A stretch of DNA of 64,000 nt from Acanthornis magna. Its lineage: Eukaryota > Chordata > Aves > Passeriformes > Acanthizidae. The stretch lies in contig JAWUZG010000018.1 of NCBI GenBank assembly GCA_036785705.1, forward strand, positions 4,685,501-4,749,500. The letters are read 5' to 3'. Within the stretch, counting starts at the first letter, position 1, and every line of letters begins with the position of its first letter. The notes under the pieces were generated by a model. That model saw only the letters and a program-made list of their open reading frames with translations, was not told the origin of the DNA and ran no database searches. A program made the position numbers and the translations under genes. Positions 46,701 to 58,470 of this stretch are shown piece after piece.

Positions 46701-49550
46701 ATACGAGATTTTTCAAGAATCGCACATTCAGCAGTATTTCTTAAGTTCATTGACAGTACAGTATAATGTTACATAGTCACTCACCTGGTAGTACACATAA
46801 GAAAAAAATGGGTGGGATTTTTTAAAGTGTCAGAGAAAAAATGCTTACTTTGGTAACCTCATCTGTGATCAACCCACTGAGCACTCAACATGTTTCTTCC
46901 TCCACTTCACATGCAGCAAAACAATGCTCTGTTAGAGGGGCACTACTGAATGAGAATGTAAATGTAATAATTTGGGGAGGTATTTTTTGCAGACATTTAT
47001 GATTTTAGATCACAGAGTTCACAGTCTTTGAATCATTGAGTGATTTCATGATTAGCAGGCTCCTAAGAGGAACATTGAGATAACACTTTTATGTTCCCTT
47101 ACAGAAAGCCATTGGCACCAGGGCTTGGTAAACATGAATCCAGACAGGGTTAGGCAAGGCAAAGGGTGGAGAAATGCTACTACACCATCTCATGTCTGGA
47201 TGCCAATGGGAATTTAGCAGTTAGTTTGTTTTCTATTAGCAGCCCTTCTGTTGAAGACAGACATCAAGGCAGGAAGAAAAAAAACTAGCCCAGGATTCTG
47301 GGATTTTTCTTAATTCCAGTGGATGCTGTTGAGAGCATTCTTGGATTTGTGTTGTGTCCACCAAACTCAGTGGCTTTTCTCATGGGATTTCAACCTTTCT
47401 TCGTGGCATGGTATTGAGCAAGAATCAAATAACACTTCTTCGATTTCTGTGCATAATATTATACTTCAGTCAAAATCAAGTGGTTGACAAAAAGAGAATT
47501 ATAAAAGCAGAAGTTTTTGGTTTTTTCCAAAGCCTTGCCTCACTTTTGCTGACCAAAATGTGTAAGAAAACTCGAGGACCAGATTTATCTCCACAGTTTT
47601 CTCAAACAGGATGGGCTCTGTGCTCCGCTCTGGGGAGAGCTGGGGCTTGATCAGGGACACTAGTGCAGCTGATTGCCCTGAAAGAAAACCCTCCTGTTTA
47701 TCAACTGATTTATGTCAAGGAAGTGCTAAAAAGAATTTTCCAGCTGTTGCTCCTAAATGCCAAAACTCACTGAGCTGAATTTATTCACCTACCTGACTAT
47801 ATCTGAGAGCAAAACTGATCTGTCATCTCTGATCTTGCCTTTGCATATGATCCACACATTATGACCATGGGTCAGGGAAAGAAAAAACAAATGAGCAGCA
47901 TTTTTCTAAACCAGTTTCCCTGCCGAGAGAGTTGTGTAAGAATGATGCCTTAGGCAGGCTACCTACTTCTCTGGGCGAGCAGCTGAAAATTGCATTTGGG
48001 GTCCCTCACCTTTGTTCTGCGTTTGTTCCTTCACTGCCTCGTGCTGGGCAGGAGACCCAGGGGCTGGTGTCCTCTTTTAAATGCAGCTGATTTCTGACAA
48101 GCTCATAATGGAGCTGTCAGCTTCCTCCTGTGACTAAACTAAGTGGTTTCTCACCAGAGGAGCTTATATACTCCTTTAGTCTTCAGCTCACGATGAATCA
48201 AGGATAGGTGTTTGGGTAGTGCTTAGGAAAAAATTAAAATAAATTGAAAGCCAGCTTCAGTACTGACATAGAGCTCAAACTGGGTCTTCTTAAATTGTGC
48301 GTCAAGAAAAAAAACTTGAAGAGCATTTACAAAGAAAGCACAAGGTGTTGCTAAGATCAGTAGCAATATGTCTGACTATATTATTTGTCCACCAAGGTGT
48401 TCTTCCTGGATAAAAGCACTGCAAGGCAATGCAATACTTACCCCTAGGTATTCAGAATGCAAAGACAAAATTATCTCTTAAATTAGGAGCAAAATTCTTT
48501 GGCTTTAATGGGAGCAGGTGAGACTTGCTGTATTTTCCTTTTAAAGAACCCCAAATGGTACAATGGTTACTTTATGGCAACAACAAAATGAGTCACTTGT
48601 CTCAGTCTATCAATCAAGTTCCTAATGGACACGTGTCCACATATAAAAAAAAAAATCCCAATTAGTGTTAATTGGCATCCTTGCCTGCAGTTTTTGTGGA
48701 GAATTCAGTAATAGGCATGGGAGCAGAACTCCCTCCATTTCACCCCAAGGAAGGTCTCCCCAGCAGACCAAAAGGCTCTTGGTGTTGGCACTAGGAAGCT
48801 TCGTTACCATTACGGGGCCATGTACAGGACCTTGGCGCTTTGGGCTGGCACTGGGGTCCCATGAGAATGAAACAAAACCCCTTGTGCTGCTGGCTGCTCA
48901 CAGGCTGGTGTTTCCAGTTGGCCCCAGAGAGTTGGGGACGTCTGGGGACAGTGCTGGAGGCAGCTGCCTGGGCACGGCAGGCTGCCCTTAGACAACCTAT
49001 GGCAGGAGAAAGTGTTTCTTCCCTGAAATGGGGAGGTGAACAGCAGAACAAGAATTAACTGGTCTGTAGATATTCTCTGTCTGCCAGCCCTTCACCAGGT
49101 ATTGGTTCACAGGAGTCAAAAAGACCCTATTTTTGCTAGTAATCACACAATTCTTGTTTACCATGTTTTATTGGCTGTTTGCTTCTCTTCGGAGGTTGTT
49201 GTCCACTTGACAGTGATGAGTTTAAGCCCATGGTTTGCACACCATGCAGTGCTACAGACACAGACTTCGCAAGAGAACGAGCTTAAAGCATCTTCCTCTG
49301 TGAAAAAGACTATAGCGCAACAAAGAGCCCATGTCCACTGTTAAAAACCCATTTTCTTGATTGTCATAGGGACTGGCAGAGGCCCTTGAGTAACTTCTGA
49401 AAGTCAAGAAAAATGGTGCTCTTCCATCATTGGATGGCTTTAGATTTTCAAAAGCTTTATAAAGAAGTAGGGCAGAGAAAACTGCATGGATAATTTTCTA
49501 TAGAGCCAAACACCATTGCTTTTAGATACAATTTCTTGTCCTCATTTAAG
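43726..49550. other. Unassigned DNA
   Basis: No gene, RNA gene or mobile element recognised over 5.8 kb. The overlapping frames at 45.19-45.74 kb and 45.4-45.7 kb run on opposite strands of the same DNA with no motif. Base composition is ordinary intergenic or intronic. Confidence 0.55.
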
Positions 49551-49669
49551 GCCAGGTTGGATGGGACTCTGAGGAGCCTGTTCTAGTGGAAGGTGTCCCT
49601 GTCCATGGCAGGGGCTTGGAACAAGATGATCTTAAAGGTCCTTTCCAGCCCGAACCGTTCTATGATTCA
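49551..49669 (+). mobile_element. CR1 LINE, 3' terminal fragment
   Basis: A 119-bp sense CR1 tail. GCCAGGTTGGATGGGACTCT is followed by 'gaggagcctgttctagtgg', 'gtccctgtccatggcagggg', 'gatgatcttaaaggtcc', and ends TTCTATGATTC at 49669. It is well preserved, so it is among the younger CR1 copies here. It is severely 5'-truncated, as most CR1 copies are. Confidence 0.96.
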
Positions 49670-49898
49670 TAAATCACTTGAAGCATAGGAAACAAAGGGT
49701 GAGACCTAGAAGCAGACTCTCACACCACACCTGCTGTTGCCCCTCTGCTTTCTGGCTGCCAATTTCCTCTGATTCCCTCCATACTTTGAAGGTAGCAATG
49801 ACATAGAGAAGGGAATTGAAAGAAGAGATTTCCCTTTTTCCCTTCCTCCCTGGCTTTGGCTGCGTCCTGATGATAGCCGTGGTCTTTGCTTTTCTCCT

Positions 49899-50010
49899 GT
49901 CTTTTTGTTTATTTGTTTGTTGGGGTTTTTTGTTTGTATTCTTCTAACTCCCGGGTGTTACATGTTTTGGGGTTTTTGGTTTGGTTTTTTTGGGGTTTTT
50001 TTGTGTGTTG
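49899..50010 (+). repeat. GT-rich low-complexity tract
   Basis: Plus strand made of T-runs and GGGG blocks (TTTGTTTATTTGTTTGTTGG, GGGGTTTTTTG, TTTTGGGGTTTTTGG, TTTTGGGGTTTTTTTG). At least three G4 blocks are separated by T loops. Phenylalanine-rich frames here are artefacts. Confidence 0.8.
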
Positions 50011-50379
50011 TCACCTTCCAATCTGCTTGTTCAGACAGCTGTCACTGGCTCGTGTCTGTCTGTGGCACTGCTGATGCAGACCAGCCACACAAGTTAAACT
50101 GGCACACATGTGGCAGGATTGGACTGTCCAGTCACATTATTGGGTTGGACTCATTTCTCCAGCAGTGGCTGATGAGGAAAAGATGCAATAAGAGGCAGAA
50201 GCCAAAATTTTATTCATTTTCTTCCATCTTGGTACTTGGATTTGCTTGTTTTACAAGAAACAGAAATCTGGTTTCAGTAGCAACATAAGGTCTCAGGCAG
50301 AGTTTTCTTCTTCCTGCCCATAAAAGGGAGTTAATGTTGATTTAATAGGACAGCAGCAGTCTGTCAAATTGGACCAAAG

Positions 50380-51330
50380 AGGATAAGATTAACATAAATG
50401 TCACTTAAATTTTAAGTGATTTTTTTCTTGCTTCCTGAAAAAGACCCATCTTATACTGCCTAATTTGTCACAGTGAGATTTATAGTTTTATCTTTCCTCC
50501 TGCTCCAAGAAAACAATAGTTTTGAAGTGCCAGTTAAATACAGCTGTTGTAATGTGTTTGTAAGTACCTTGTTGCACATTGATACATTTATAGTTATACC
50601 ATAACTACTGCCCAAATACATAAGTTAACACATATAAAGCAATGCAGGTGAAAGACATAATTAATTCAGTAAAAGAGAAAATAGAGTTAATTTCCCCTCA
50701 CATATTCCTCCTGATAATTTACATTAGTGATTATAAAAATAAATGATGACATTAAAATAATTTAGAAATAACCATAATTCACCTTCGTTTTCTGAACTTC
50801 TGAGACTGTGAGTCAAAGTGGGAATTCAAGCAGGCTTGTGGCTTTCCTGTCCTCTGGATTGCAGCTGGGATATGTTGGTGTTTCTGACAGATTTTTCCAA
50901 AGCGATGGTTGGTAATGGCATCACGATGTACCGACATTCTCCACTGATTTGCTTCTTGTTTTCAGGAAGCCTCTGCCCCATGGCTCTACAAAAGAAGCAG
51001 TAAAATCCATTTGGTCCTTGGGACTATTGTCTCACATCACCAGACTGAACTTTCAGCGAGGCATTCATCTATCTGTGGAATATGATCTTCATAACAAAAC
51101 ACACATTAATTCTTTTTGTCTGAGGCCAAGAATAGTGTCTCTCATCATCAGTGTTGTCTATGAGCATACTGATTCATTAATTCTTATCTCTTGTCAATGC
51201 ACTTACAGTGGTAAAAGTGAGATTAAATTCGGGCTCAGAAAATATTCCATTAATGCAGCTGCAATCAACGTTATAACAATGGCAATAATAAGAAACATAC
51301 AAAAGACATAGTGCTTTTATACTGTAAATA
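50380..51330. promoter_or_regulatory. Candidate regulatory block (weak)
   Basis: Long AT-rich, repeat-free sequence with repeated homeodomain cores (CATAATTAATTCAG, GATAATTTACATTAG, CATTAATTC, GATTCATTAATTC) and E-box or Sox-like cores. A small 20-bp-period repeat follows at 51.36-51.40 kb. Its character resembles conserved enhancers, but conservation is not observable here. Confidence 0.22.
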
Positions 51331-53168
51331 CTGCACAAGTGCTTATTTAAAAGAGAATTTTAAATGCAAATTTAAAAGCAGAAATACGAATTTAAAAGCA
51401 CAAATCTCATCTAACTTCAAAAATGATTGGTAGGATTCCTTCTCATGAGGATTTTAAATTCTCTGAAAAGTGGTTTTGACATAAGTTAGAATATATAAAT
51501 TTTCTTTTTTTAACAGAAATCCTCCCAGTCTAGGTTGAGGAAAATATTTTTCCAGTAATTTAGACTAATATAATTGTTTATCTTTATTATTTAAAATAAA
51601 AAGCTAATAATTAACTGGAATATAAATATAAAAATTCATTCATAAGAAAATCACAAACATTTTCTATTTTGTGCATAAAAAACTGGAAATTCTCTTGCAA
51701 TAAAAAAATTGTTGAATTCCTGTTTTTAGCTGATTAAGTATTTCATTAAGTAACTTGGACAGCTTTTGGCTAAGCATTAAGCAGATTAAGACATGTTAAA
51801 AATTAAAGTTCTTGATTTACGGGACAGGAGACTAAGATGTGTTCAGATGTACTTTGAATTCTGAGTTACTGGATGAATTCCTTGTGTCTGCGCTCTGCAG
51901 TAGATAGCTTACAGTGATGGCCCTTCTGTCTTTAAAATTTATTGACCACATCACTTCCTATAAAATCTTTTGGTACTTTCTATGCCAAATTGCAACAGGT
52001 AGAAGACTCCAGATCCAAATCAAATACTTGAATAAATACTTGAAAGTGCTCAGAAGGTTTTTATTTATTCACAGAGCGAGCACTGGGCAATCAGGATTTC
52101 TAAGAAACTTCGGAAAATTGATGAAAGAAGCTAAATGTATTGGAAAAAATCTGATACTGCAGATTTTCGGTGGCTTACCCATGAGGGTGAAACACCCAGG
52201 GGTAGCTCAGCCTCCTGGCACACAACTCCTGACGTGTTGGGCTTACACACACCAAATCCATGTGTTTAAACTTCCTGAGTCAATTTTCACTATACTCCTG
52301 CACCGTCACTTTGCTGTTTTTCCTCGGCTTCCCCTCAGGCTTTATCTCTACTCTTCTTTCCTTCTCATTTTTTGATCGTTTCAAGGCTGGTGTCTTTCTC
52401 TTTCGTGTGCTAGTTGAGGCACACATCTGCATTTTTTGAGATTTTAAAGGTTTCAGTCTTTGAATCTGAGCAGAAAAGAGAACAAATTCATAATGTTCAG
52501 CAGCAAAAGAGGAGAGAACATTTATCTTCCTCAGTTTTCTCACCATCTGTGGATTTTTCAAGGTTGTGTCAGTTTTGGGGCATATATTAACACTGCCCAC
52601 ATGATTTTTTTCCCCACATTCTGGGGTTTAAAGATATCTAAGTGGTTTTACATTCACCTCAGCTGGTTTAACAGTCACAAATAGTCTCTTCCACAAAAGC
52701 AGATCCACTTTTTCCATTTCCTTCCTGAAATTTTCTTTCCTTGTGTGTCCTTCCTCATGGAATTTAGCAATTTTTTTTTTTCTTGGTGTTTCTGACCTTG
52801 AAATTCCAACTCCCACTGACAAACTTGCCTTTTGCTAGTTAGTTCCCTAAACGTTAAACAATCCTGTGTGAGTGTTTAACAATCTTCTGCTGCTCCTCGT
52901 CACAGACATATACAGTACAGGTCTGTCAACATATGCTGGATCTCAGTTTTGAAGGAATGTTATGAGTATTTGTAATAAAGCAGATTCAGAAATTCATTGA
53001 ATCAGAATTCATCAATCAGACATTGAATACTTAAACTGTGGTGTCTTTTTTTTCCTTGGGGAGCAGTCCATAGGAGGTTGTCAGAGTGTTTGTCTTGGAT
53101 CCTATTCATTGAGAAAACTGAAAAAAAAATTAAAGGCATTTACCAGTTTTAAAGTTTGATGTTATACC

Positions 53169-53208
53169 AGATGGTCTTGGAGGTCCCTTATATTCTGGGG
53201 CCCTATAA
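53169..53208 (+). mobile_element. Decayed CR1 3' tail (weak)
   Basis: AGATGGTCTTGGAGGTCCCT followed by TATATTCTGGGGCCCTATA resembles the 'gatgatcttggaggtccctt ccaacc' end of CR1 over about 20 bases. There is no recognisable body and no terminal TGATTCT repeat, so the call is tentative. Confidence 0.3.
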
Positions 53209-55104
53209 TTTTTTTTTCTTCAAATAATTGTAATTGTATCAAAATCCCTCAAAGCAAATTCTTCCCTTTGTCCTCCCTGAAGCATGGGGTAGTCTTCTCA
53301 AAGACTTGTGATATCTGATGTCAGACATGAGGTATTACCATGATGATGGGGAGAGCATATATAATATTCCTTACTCAGCTAGCTTCCCCTTATAGTCCTA
53401 ACAAAACAGGATAGGTACCACTCTCTCCAGCGTGCCTCTTGAGGTTTTTCTTTCATTTACAGCCTAAGAACCATGAGAGTGTCTTCTAACTAGAAATCAG
53501 GAAAAAGGAGTGGGACATAGTGTCCTGAAATTCTGCTGGTAAAGTGCTGTAGAATTGCAAAGTATTCCTGACCTCCACACAGTGCCAGGGGTAGAGATAA
53601 AATTTTCACTGACTTCCTCTGTTGTTAACTAGACCAAAACTTCTCCAGTAGAAACATGCACATAATTCATGAAAATATTGTTTGTCTTTGTTTTATAGCC
53701 ATGCTCATGTTCTTTTCTTTTTCAGGGATATCAGAGATGACAGATGCAAAACAAACTGACAGCCGCTCTGCAACTCTCTGCTGACTTCATGGTCTCAAAT
53801 TTGGGCAGATTCAGTACAGAGGTAGAGGTAACAAACACATGGGCAACCACTGTATGGACCAAAACACAGTAAAAAATATCACATAGTCTTTTCTGTTCCT
53901 GTCATTTCAGTCTGAGAGATGAACTAGAGGCTGGTAGCAAACTGTAGTCAGATTTTCTAAAAAGCAATGATGGCAATAGTACAATGTAAATCGTACTCAA
54001 ATGCATGAGATAGGTATTACCCCTTTTCACCAAGGAGCAGGGAATAAAAATCAGCATGTGTTTTATATCCAAATGTAGGGCGCTGAAATCTGTGTTCAGA
54101 GTTGGATTTTACAGTTTAAACATTTCTGAAAAGGAGGTGGTAGAAAACAGAGGAATTGGAAAAGAATGTGAGAAGAATAATTTAAATTAAAAAAAAAAGA
54201 AAAGTCTGGCAATGGAAAATTAAGCCAGACAAACTCAGATTGCAAAGAAAACAGATTTTAACCACTGTGGTTATTCAGCAGGGGAATGTCCTACCAAAGT
54301 CAGCCATGTGAGGCCCATCTTTTATGTCCTAATTGAAGACAGCCTGCTTTCCTACAGGCAGCAATTCTGCCCCATGGAAATGGTGCCTTAGCCCAGCACA
54401 AGCTAAGAGGTTCAGCAGGACAGAAAGCAAACAAGTGCGTTTGCAGAGGTTTGTTAGACTGAGCAGAGTCACTGACCCAAACCTCCTTGTATTTCTGCAT
54501 TTAAAAACTAATAGAAACCACCACCCACCTCCAACTGGAAAAAAAAATAAATCACAGTTATCCTTGGCTGCTGGTCATTGTTGGCAAATGGGGTAGATTT
54601 CCCTGTACAGAAATTCCAGTCTCTACTGGTTTCATCCAAGAGTTTTCCTGTTCTGGCAGAATAACATCTATCTTACTTTGAATGAGTTTTTGCCACTTAG
54701 ATCAACAGAGAATAGTCTTTGGATCTTAAGGCAGGGAAGGAAAAAAAAAGGAAAAAAGAAAAATAAATAGCTCTTTTTATTCATGGAAACCAAGGAGCAA
54801 AGTTGCTCTTGTAAAACAGGGGACCAGAGACTGCAATAACTGTGTATTTTCCAAGAGCATTTGGCAGGTTAGCTGGTGCTGAATAGTGATGACAAAATGT
54901 TCAACAAACCAAAAATCTTCCATCTGTTCACTAAAAAACGGGATTCTGTGAAGCAAGACAAATAACAGGAAACCCAGAATTCTTTCCCTCCTCAAGACAT
55001 TTCGACACTAGCATCCCAACCCACTCACTTAACCAGTATTAAAAAGCATTAAACCCGGTCCTTGAAACCAATTACATCAGCAGAGTGGGGGAGGGCAGGA
55101 CATC

Positions 55105-55178
55105 CTAGAATCATGGAATGGTTTGCGAAGGAGACCTCAAAGAGGATTTAGCTCCAGCCCCCCCGTGGAAGGGCTGCT
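55105..55178 (-). mobile_element. CR1 LINE, antisense 3' tail
   Basis: TAGAATCATGGAATGGTTTG at 55105 is the reverse complement of a CR1 3' end. It continues through GAGACCTCAAAGAGGATTTA and AGCTCCAGCCCCCCCGTGG, which correspond to the 'gggaccttaaagatcatcta' and 'gttccaacccccctgcc' blocks. It stops within about 75 bases at a GC-rich patch. Confidence 0.85.
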
Positions 55179-55430
55179 CCCCGAAGACGTGGCTGAAAGC
55201 ACGGCTGGCTCCGCTCTCCGCCGGCCCCGGGGGGACCGCAGCGCAGGAGGCAGCGCTGCCGCAGGGCATCTGCAGTCTCCGGGGGCAAGAGGAGCTCCAC
55301 TTGTGAAGAAACCCAAGCTGTTTGAGGCCAGCAGGCTGTGTGGGCTCTGCCGGGCTCTCCTCGCAGCGCTGCTCGGCCCTGCTCGCCGGGCTCGCTCTGA
55401 CGGGAAGCTCTGCGGAGGGACTGTACAACA
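55179..55430. other. Small GC/CpG-rich patch
   Basis: About 250 bases with many CpGs (CTCCGCCGGCCCCGGGGG, CCGCAGCGCAGG, CTGCCGGGCTCTCC, CTGCTCGCCGGGCTCGC), directly joined to the CR1 tail. Overlapping frames of 105-126 codons on both strands result from composition, and no motif is recognised. It could be an orphan CpG island or a GC-rich decayed insertion. Confidence 0.5.
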
Positions 55431-57748
55431 GCAGAGGAAATGGGCTGTTTACTCAACAGTACCATTTCGTGGCTGGTTTTGACAGCAGCACTTGCAAAAG
55501 CTGTGAAAAATTCTCTCCAGGGGATCAATCTGGAACTTCTTTGAAGAAAAGTTGGGTAAAGCAGACCTTTCTGAGATGCCTGTCAGCATCTCAGAGCCCT
55601 GTGAGCTCCTGCCATGTCAAAGCTGGGGACAAGTGTTAGCTGTCTTTGGGCAGATCATGCAGAAATGCCCAGACTTTGAGCTGTTTGTGCTGCTAGATTA
55701 TTTTACCAGGCAAATTTTTCACAAGCCTAGTTTGGGTACACTCAGTGACTTTCTTTGGAGCGCATTGCCTTTGTGTGCGCATTGTGTGCCCCCAAGAAGG
55801 GCCAAGGACTCCAGTCTCTCTTTCTGTCCCCTTTTCTTTTTTCTTTTCTTGTAGGCCTTACCCCACTTCTTTTCTTATCTTTCAAACCCTTCAGCTGCTC
55901 CTGGGACAGACACACAAACACCTCTCTGCATTATCCTTACTCTGCCTCTCCCTGTATGTGTATTTGGACAAGTGTTTAGGTTATTTCAAAGCAAAGCTGA
56001 TGAGAATTATCTTCACTAAGCAGTGCAGGAGTACATCTGCATAATTCATTATAAATACAAATAAAATTTGCATTGATTATAATTCCTGTAAATCTAAGTA
56101 GAAAACTATTTTATAGAAACAGAACAATAGGAAACAGTCTTCCCTGCTTTGTTTTCACCTCTCTCCTTGTGCTTCTGCTTCCCTGGTAGTAAAGCATGCA
56201 CATGTAAATGCAAATACACATCGTGATGCACTTCCAAAACATCCCTTGCCTCTAGCCCTGATCCTGTCTCATACTGCTTCTCAGCAAAGACAGTTCCAAT
56301 TTATACCCGTTTCCAACCATTTCAAACTGACACTTTTAATTCATCTCACTGTAGTTACCAAGGGCTTAGCACAGAGAAAAGAAAAAAGGAAGAAAAGGAA
56401 TGGATACTGCAAGTGTCCAAATTATCTGTCTCCCGTGACTGCTTTGAGCTGTGTAACCCCGCCATGGCATTTCTTGTATTACCAGGTAAATTGATTTTCT
56501 TTCTTGCAGGAAATGAAAAAAAAGTCAGTCTGAAGATTAATCTTCTGCAGTATTTGAGAATTTATTTGATTTCAATAACCAACTTCCAAACGATTTACAG
56601 TGACAGCAGAGGTGACCAAACCAAGCAAGGCAGAGCCACTGTGGCTTCTGGTATCCAAATTTGATGATGTTGGGATCAGCTGTCTCCTGACACTGAATAC
56701 TACACGGCTGCACCCAGCAAATCTGACAACTCACTGACAAAGCCATGTTCGGGCTTTAAGGCTTTGAAAAATGTATGGAGATGTTAAAATTGAGTGACTT
56801 TATGGTAATGATTTTAAGGATAAAATTGTAACTGGCCAAACAATTGACCCCCTCTCTCTGGTAGGTGCTGTTGCTCCTCAGTGAGGGAAGCCAAAGCTCT
56901 CCTGAGTTATTTCCACCCAGCTTTGGGACCATGAAAACTCAGTAGGACATCACTGTCCCAGGTGCTGCATCACCCCTCAGCAGGGTGTGATGATGTCAGC
57001 TTTTATATCCTGTCAGCCAGGGTTCCTCAGGTAGCAAGAATTGGTTCTAAATCACTACTGGGTTGCTTTTTCTTATCTTTTTTTTGTTTCATTGTGGACT
57101 CAGAAAGGAGTGTCAGAAAAGGAAATTGTGGTGGAAAACTCAGCCCCTCTCTGAATGGAAATTAAACTGAAGTTTAAGTGAAACCATTGGAACATAATTC
57201 TATGATGCTGCCAATTGTTTGTTCACGTTGTGAACTCATAAAAACACTCTGAGATGCTGCATGCAGACAAAAGCAGAATTTTAGATAGAATAAATGCATT
57301 TCTCTCAATGAAACCATGCTCCTTTTTTTCTTGACAAAACATAATGTATTTTTAAGGAGAGATTATTGTTTAAGCAGGGTACTTTTCCCTAACATCTGCA
57401 TAGAGGTGTCTCTTTTGGGATAAGATCTTGTTTATAAATGGGGCAGGCATTCTTAGCAGGCAGGAACAAAGAAAAGCGTTTTTATTAGCAGCAGGAACCA
57501 CATGAACAGCTTTGACCTCAATTTAGGATTTAGCTTATCATTTCACACAGAGGCTTGCATCAAGAATTTGACACTGGTGCCCTTTTCTAATTTGTAAAGC
57601 AAACTAAAGGGAAAATAATGGAGTACGGATAAGTGCTGTTCATGAACCACTGAGCAGGCTCTATTCCATTCTGTCCGAATTACTCCACAATCAGTCAGAA
57701 ATCTCACGACAGACTAGGTTGTCTTTTTGTTGTTTTTATTCCTCTAGG

Positions 57749-57769
57749 AAAAAAAAAAAAAAAAAAAAA
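57749..57769 (+). repeat. A21 homopolymer
   Basis: An uninterrupted A run preceded by TTGTTTTTATTCCTCTAGG. No retrocopy body is recognisable upstream. Confidence 0.9.
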
Positions 57770-57949
57770 GCAAATTAAACTGCCAGGCCTGTCTGTCCCT
57801 ATCCTGCTGGCGATGAGGAGTATTGTGGAATCGGCATTCCTTGCACTCATTGCTGCATCTGTGGAGGGAAGGGCTGCTGGGGCATGAGGAGAATATTCTG
57901 CTGCGAATGTTGGAGCCGTGGTCGTGTGATCGCAGAGCAACCTAAGGTT

Positions 57950-58470
57950 AGGTCTTAAGCGTGGTAAAGCCCTGACAGCTTTGCTCCAATTGGCTCCATG
58001 ACATTCCCTGCTCGGCCGTGATCCTAATGGCTTGAGACTGGCTGAATTCTTCTAACCCCAGCAATTAGTTTTCATTTTCTAGAACTCAGCTCACTTGAAA
58101 TGTTATTTTTTGCGCACAGAGGGCGCGTTGGAGCCGGGGCTTAACCAGCCCGTTGTGTGAATCGTCTTTCAGGCAAAGCCACAATGCCCGACGCCCCCCG
58201 TGCTGACTCAGCCGGGTTTTTGTCCCTGATGGCAACACAAAAAGCCTTCACAAATTTCATTCGGTTTTCCTGATCAAAAGAGCAGTGTAAGAACACAAGG
58301 GTACAAATTATCTTAGCAGATATGTGATGTATCGACATCCAGAGATGAATTTTAGTCTTTCCCTTGTCTTCATCTGAAAGATGGCACAAGGCAAGCCCTG
58401 TGTTATTTGTGATTCCCCCCACCCAAAGATGACACTTCCCATTTACACACCGATATCCCATTCTTAATGT
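57950..58470. promoter_or_regulatory. Candidate regulatory block
   Basis: A unique block with locally retained CpGs (TAAGCGTGG, CTCGGCCGTGATCC, TTTGCGCACAGAGGGCGCG, AATCGTCTTTC, CCCGACGCCCCCCGTGC, ATCGACATCC) set in otherwise CpG-poor DNA. CACAGAGGGCGCG resembles the core of a CTCF site, and TGCTGACTCAGC resembles a Maf/AP-1 half palindrome. An enhancer or insulator role is inferred from these motifs only. Confidence 0.3.

Larger units (their letters stand above)
49670..55104. other. Unassigned AT-rich DNA
   Basis: No gene recognised over 5.4 kb. It includes a GT-rich tract (49.90-50.01 kb), an AT-rich candidate regulatory block (50.4-51.3 kb), a poor CR1-tail-like scrap near 53.17 kb, and a splice-bounded stretch at 53.73-53.82 kb. 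Frames of up to 153 codons (51.91-52.38 kb) show no motif. Confidence 0.5.

Noticed and set aside
55118..55639. Open frames of 105-126 codons
   Set aside because: They start in a CR1 tail or a GC-rich patch and occur on both strands of the same DNA, with no motif.
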